A stretch of 64,000 nucleotides of DNA from Diadophis punctatus similis. Lineage: Eukaryota > Chordata > Lepidosauria > Squamata > Dipsadidae. Position numbers and translations under genes: made by a program. The stretch is from contig JALIGW010000002.1 of the NCBI GenBank assembly GCA_023053685.1, positions 244,021,177 through 244,085,176 of the forward strand. The letters are read 5' to 3'. The notes beneath the pieces are model-generated. The model ran no database searches. It worked only from the letters and a program-made list of their open reading frames with translations, and had not been told where the DNA came from. Positions 63,830-64,000 of the stretch are shown piece by piece. Position 1 is the stretch's first letter. Each line of letters starts with the position of its first letter.

Positions 63830-64000
63830 AAACTAGACAAGATTACATATAAAGAGTTTCTTTATGCAGAGGGAATGAGGTTACAATTAAAATCAATGGA
63901 GCAATTAAAAGAAGGAGTAATTAAGTCTTGGTTTCAATATGGGCAACTGCAGGCCAGATGGAAAGAGGATTCAAAAGCAGGTATCTCGCAACAAGATGAT
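63830..64000 (+). mobile_element. L1 ORF2 fragment, cut by window end
   Basis: The plus strand reads an open frame from about 63839 to the edge (ITYKEFLYAEGMRLQLKSME, then KSWFQYGQLQARWKED), resembling the C-terminal third of squamate L1 ORF2. It joins the CR1 end directly, so one inserted in or recombined with the other. The 3' part is outside the window. Confidence 0.7.

Overview
This window is vertebrate nuclear DNA, most likely from a squamate reptile and probably a snake. It carries tRNA-derived Sauria-type SINEs, CR1 and L1 LINE ends, hAT-type DNA transposons, gypsy LTR elements and a long (CTATT)n = (AATAG)n microsatellite grown from a LINE-like tail, a combination characteristic of snake genomes. 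There are no bacterial features. All real protein-coding signal is on the + strand.

The window is a young tandem cluster of C2H2 zinc-finger genes. Five open zinc-finger exons are present: ZNF-A (1926-3245, 14 fingers), ZNF-B (20368-22107, 19), ZNF-C (32654-34093, 15), ZNF-D (41846-43000, 12) and ZNF-E (57863-59104, 13). The full unit, in order, is: a GC-box/CpG-rich promoter and first exon; a conserved non-coding intron block; a KRAB-A-like exon of about 230-250 bp; a reverse-oriented solo LTR; a single zinc-finger exon; a 3' flank with AATAAA; and a flank built of repeats that ends in a decayed zinc-finger fragment. ZNF-A lacks the KRAB-like exon and the LTR. Three further promoter + KRAB-like modules (about 7626-9362, 11880-14326, 48860-50757) have no zinc-finger exon directly behind them.

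Two scales of duplication are visible. The 9-10 kb unit is repeated in tandem, with starts at about 1, 28967 and 38471 and related units at 17030 and 53165. A larger block of about 9 kb (about 9725-19330) recurs at about 46552-55430 and carries with it a solo LTR, the zinc-finger-less KRAB module, a truncated gypsy element and the promoter/KRAB part of the next gene. Transposons present in only one copy, with target-site duplications and empty sites in the sister copy, give a relative order of events.

The main biological points are these. Every KRAB-like exon ends its own frame at a stop before its splice donor, and every zinc-finger exon has two in-frame stops just before its ATG, so the KRAB-like part and the fingers cannot be one protein by the simple splice pattern. 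The DNA-contact residues of the fingers differ strongly between paralogues while the scaffold is conserved. Finger number changes by internal duplication (B), deletion (D) and nonsense mutation (A, B, D, E). The family resembles known vertebrate KRAB zinc-finger repressor clusters, but binding targets, expression and the exact exon structure cannot be read from this sequence alone.
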